A stretch of DNA of 64,000 nucleotides from Roseospirillum parvum (lineage in GTDB: Bacteria > Pseudomonadota > Alphaproteobacteria > Rhodospirillales > Rhodospirillaceae), in the NCBI RefSeq assembly GCF_900100455.1, contig NZ_FNCV01000007.1, positions 165,451 to 229,450 of the forward strand, written 5' to 3'. Positions 62,147-64,000 of this stretch are shown here, one piece after another; the stretch's first letter is position 1; each line of letters opens with the position of its first letter. A program made the translations under genes and the position numbers. The notes under the pieces were generated by a model. The model searched no databases. It had not been told where the DNA came from and saw nothing but the letters and a program-made list of their open reading frames with translations.

Positions 62147-63433
62147 ATGCGTTTCTCTCCAAAAGAAGTGCTTCTCGCCCTTATCATGGCTGAACCACGT
62201 TCGACCAGCCAGGCGCCACGCGACGCACGCGGCGTTTACGGCCTCGTAGACCATCATGGTGATCTTCGATACATCGGGTCGACCAGCTCGGCGGGCCAAA
62301 CACTCTATCAACGGATCCATCAGCGGCACCGCACAGGCTCCGAAGGCATGAGCCACTACTTCTCGCAAATGTACAACACCGGGCGGATGCGGCGCGACCG
62401 TAAGGATTCACTGACTAAGGCTGATGGTGATATTGCCAAGAGACTGCGCAACGAATTCGTGGCGGACCACTGTCACGCAGTATGGGTGACTTTGCCCGAC
62501 ACATTAGATATCGCCCGGCTGGAGGCTGAGATACTGTCCGAAGCACCCGACGATGCGATTGCGTGGAACCGACGCCGCATGGAGCCCTACGAAGAACCTG
62601 TCAAACTGGTTGATGCCACAATACGGCGCCTTGGATGGGGAGACCAAGAACTCGCTGCCATTGAAAGACAGCGCAAACGCTTTCTTGCCACGGGAGCCGT
62701 TACGTTAAAAAAGCGGGTATCGGAGCCTAGGTCTAATAGAGGGTCGTGCGCTCCTTTTCCAACGGGCCCGTTTCGGTTCTTTGCGCTGGATGTCGAGACG
62801 GCGACCCATGATCGCGCCAGCATATGTCAAATTGGCGTCGCATGCGTTCGACCCAACGACACAATCGAGATTTGGAAAACCTTCATCAATCCTAACGTGG
62901 ATCACTGGGCCTTTACCTATCTACATGGGATAAGCGCCCGTACCGTAGAGAGTGCCCCGAGCTTTTCAGAAGTCCTGCCTGTTCTGTGGGATGCACTCCA
63001 TGACGCGACGGTCTACCAGCATTCCAGCTTTGACCGCAGCGCGATTATTGCCGCTTGTGAGAAATCCGGCTTGGCGATCCCGAAATGGGACTGGCATGAC
63101 AGCGTTCGCGTCGCTCGATCCGCCTGGCCGGAGTTGCAAGGTAACGGCGGCCACGGGCTCGCAAGCCTCAAGCGCCATCTAGGTCTCGTATTTGACCATC
63201 ATGACGCTGGGGAAGATGCTCGGGCAGCGGCAGAGGTGGTTCTCTGCGCTGAGCGCGCTCATTCCGTTCGGCCCCTTGATCCTGCTCGAACAGACCTGAC
63301 CATGAATTGCGACGATGCCAGTTTCGATGCGATCCGGGAGAGGGACGACATACAGGCGGTTGGGGCTGCACATGCATTCGCACCAAACTTAAAAGAACCT
63401 GACCGCCCCGCCTATTCTTCTTGTCAATTCTGA
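62147..63433 (+). CDS. GIY-YIG plus DEDDh exonuclease fusion protein
   Basis: 428 residues. The N-terminal GIY-YIG nuclease domain (about 28-150) has G-V-Y-G (29-32) and R-Y-I-G-S (41-45), and a candidate metal glutamate in L-E-A-E-I-L. The C-terminal 3'-5' exonuclease domain (about 210-370) has D215 and E217 in A-L-D-V-E-T, D296 in S-S-F-D, and H352 and D357 in H-H-D-A-G-E-D, the DEDDh set. In mycobacterial Cho/UvrC-type fusions the exonuclease is at the N-terminus; here the order is reversed. The ATG at 62147 is chosen as the upstream frame overlaps the terminator. GC is low for this chromosome; it was probably acquired. The frame stays open after the TGA (see 63434). Confidence 0.75.
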   Translation: MRFSPKEVLLALIMAEPRSTSQAPRDARGVYGLVDHHGDLRYIGSTSSAGQTLYQRIHQRHRTGSEGMSHYFSQMYNTGRMRRDRKDSLTKADGDIAKRLRNEFVADHCHAVWVTLPDTLDIARLEAEILSEAPDDAIAWNRRRMEPYEEPVKLVDATIRRLGWGDQELAAIERQRKRFLATGAVTLKKRVSEPRSNRGSCAPFPTGPFRFFALDVETATHDRASICQIGVACVRPNDTIEIWKTFINPNVDHWAFTYLHGISARTVESAPSFSEVLPVLWDALHDATVYQHSSFDRSAIIAACEKSGLAIPKWDWHDSVRVARSAWPELQGNGGHGLASLKRHLGLVFDHHDAGEDARAAAEVVLCAERAHSVRPLDPARTDLTMNCDDASFDAIRERDDIQAVGAAHAFAPNLKEPDRPAYSSCQF

Positions 63434-63739
63434 GAAACTCAAATTGCGCAATCGAACATTGACCATAGCCACATTTATTTAAGTGGCATTTTCGATATTT
63501 TTCCCGCTGATGCAATAGGCGGATCGAACCGCGCGTTGGCCGCAAAACGCGAGATTGCCATAGATTGGGGCGGCACTGAAGATGTCATAACTGATCTTGA
63601 CGGTGCCAAACGGCTCTTCCGTAAACGCGGCTGGATCCGTCGATTTTTCGAACAGAATGGCGTTCGCGCTGGAGACATGGTCACTGTGGAAGAGATCGCG
63701 CCATATCGATATCGGGTCGCCGTTCAGCGGCGCCCATAG
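63434..63739 (+). pseudogene. In-frame orphan domain following the TGA of the nuclease gene
   Basis: After the TGA at 63431-63433 the same frame is open for 101 codons. From about 63461 it encodes a typical-looking compact domain: H-I-Y-L, F-P-A-D-A-I-G-G-S-N, then D-G-A-K-R-L-F-R-K-R-G-W, F-F-E-Q-N-G-V, A-G-D and Y-R-Y-R-V. I have seen such a pattern attached to DNA-modifying proteins, but cannot name it with certainty. There is no ATG, GTG or TTG before the domain begins. It is therefore a separate gene with an unusual start, a read-through extension, or part of a split gene. The TTG at 63536 gives only its second half (67 residues). Confidence 0.45.
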
Positions 63740-63986
63740 CTCCGGGTTATGTCCACCTCGTCTGCCTGAGGTGCCATTTTCGGAAAGAGGAAAGGCCCAT
63801 GGGGCAATCATCGACCGCGAAGCCGGCTAAGCGCACAGGCGGCCGTCGGCACGTAAGACGGACCAGACACCACTTTGACTTGAGACGCCGATAGCTGGTG
63901 GGCTAAGAGCCTGATCGGAAAAGAGTTGAGTGATTTCAGTCGGTTGTGATTCGATGGGTGGTGTCTAGGCATCCATGGAGCACAAC
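63740..63986. other. Left end of an IS-like element
   Basis: 247 bp. It includes GAGCCTGATCGG from about 63908, a possible left terminal repeat, and the leader of the transposase gene. No other gene. Confidence 0.4.
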
Positions 63987-64000
63987 ATGTGGACCGAAAT
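63987..64000 (+). mobile_element. Start of an IS5-family-like transposase gene (cut at the window end)
   Basis: ATG TGG ACC GAA AT. M-W-T-E-I is a typical N-terminus of IS5-group transposases, and GGAG lies 6 bp upstream. Only 14 bases are present, so the call rests on this short match and the leader. Confidence 0.45.

Noticed and set aside
63479..63811. 110-codon minus-strand ORF at the right end
   Set aside because: It overlaps the domain-like plus-strand frame, has no recognisable motif and no ribosome-binding site.

Overview
The window is one stretch of a very GC-rich chromosome. It most likely comes from a purple non-sulfur alphaproteobacterium of the Rhodospirillaceae (Rhodospirillum/Pararhodospirillum-like). 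The reasons are: CtrA with a TTAA-N7-TTAA box next to flagellar genes, a form II RuBisCO with its own CbbR, a PHA phasin, a 30-residue-spaced two-domain DUF2889/CBS pair, and hopanoid/LPG-flippase-like membrane proteins. The genus is an inference; the class is well supported. Almost all of the window (1-60.6 kb) is core chromosome. The last 3.4 kb, beyond a tRNA-Ser gene, looks acquired: its GC content is visibly lower, its genes have no operon partners, and it ends in the start of an insertion sequence.

Layout. 1-3.7 kb: an operon of surface-glycan type on the minus strand (GT-C-like membrane protein, methyltransferase, flippase-like protein, GT2). 3.9-5.4 kb: an ArsR-type repressor and a DUF318/ArsP-type permease. 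5.4-10.7 kb: a class III nucleotide cyclase, L31, a DksA/TraR zinc-finger protein and a MotA/MotB-like ion-channel pair. 10.9-15.1 kb: an OmpA-domain protein, a HEAT-repeat protein, a small TM protein and a second flippase-like protein. 15.3-18.1 kb: gluQRS, an HNH nuclease and pyrD. 18.3-22.0 kb: cell cycle and flagellum (ctrA, an APH-type kinase, fliI, fliJ). 22-24.6 kb: a J-domain membrane protein, an unknown protein and two paralogous lipoproteins. 24.8-29.2 kb: a periplasmic-sensing diguanylate cyclase, a TauE-type exporter, CheW and ChrA. 29.5-33.9 kb: an MBL hydrolase, an exported protein, a gamma-glutamylcyclotransferase-like protein, YciA and ParE. 34.1-37.3 kb: cbbR, cbbM and rpe. 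37.5-45.1 kb: a polyamine-type ABC importer, a DadA-like oxidase, a 43-aa protein and a class I amidotransferase. 45.4-51.6 kb: a PBP5-type carboxypeptidase with a SPOR domain, a phasin, murA, dcd and a MipA/OmpV porin-like protein. 51.7-60.7 kb: tRNA-Thr, a GNAT protein, xerD, two exported/TM proteins, aroK-aroB, a CorC-type transporter, a CBS protein, a DUF2889 protein and tRNA-Ser. 61.2-64 kb: an alarmone-hydrolase-like HD protein, a GIY-YIG plus DEDDh nuclease, an in-frame orphan domain after its stop codon, and an IS5-type end.

Three patterns run through the window and are not explained by genes. (1) Five related ~180-205 bp palindromic elements sit only between convergent gene pairs. 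Their central hairpin differs in sequence but always pairs perfectly, so they look like mobile or dispersed bidirectional terminators. (2) Several short tandem repeats (13-25 bp units) start exactly at, or just beyond, stop codons. (3) The 3' end of tRNA-Ser is repeated in imperfect form downstream, and an orphan terminator follows the distal copy, which is what successive integrations at that tRNA would leave.
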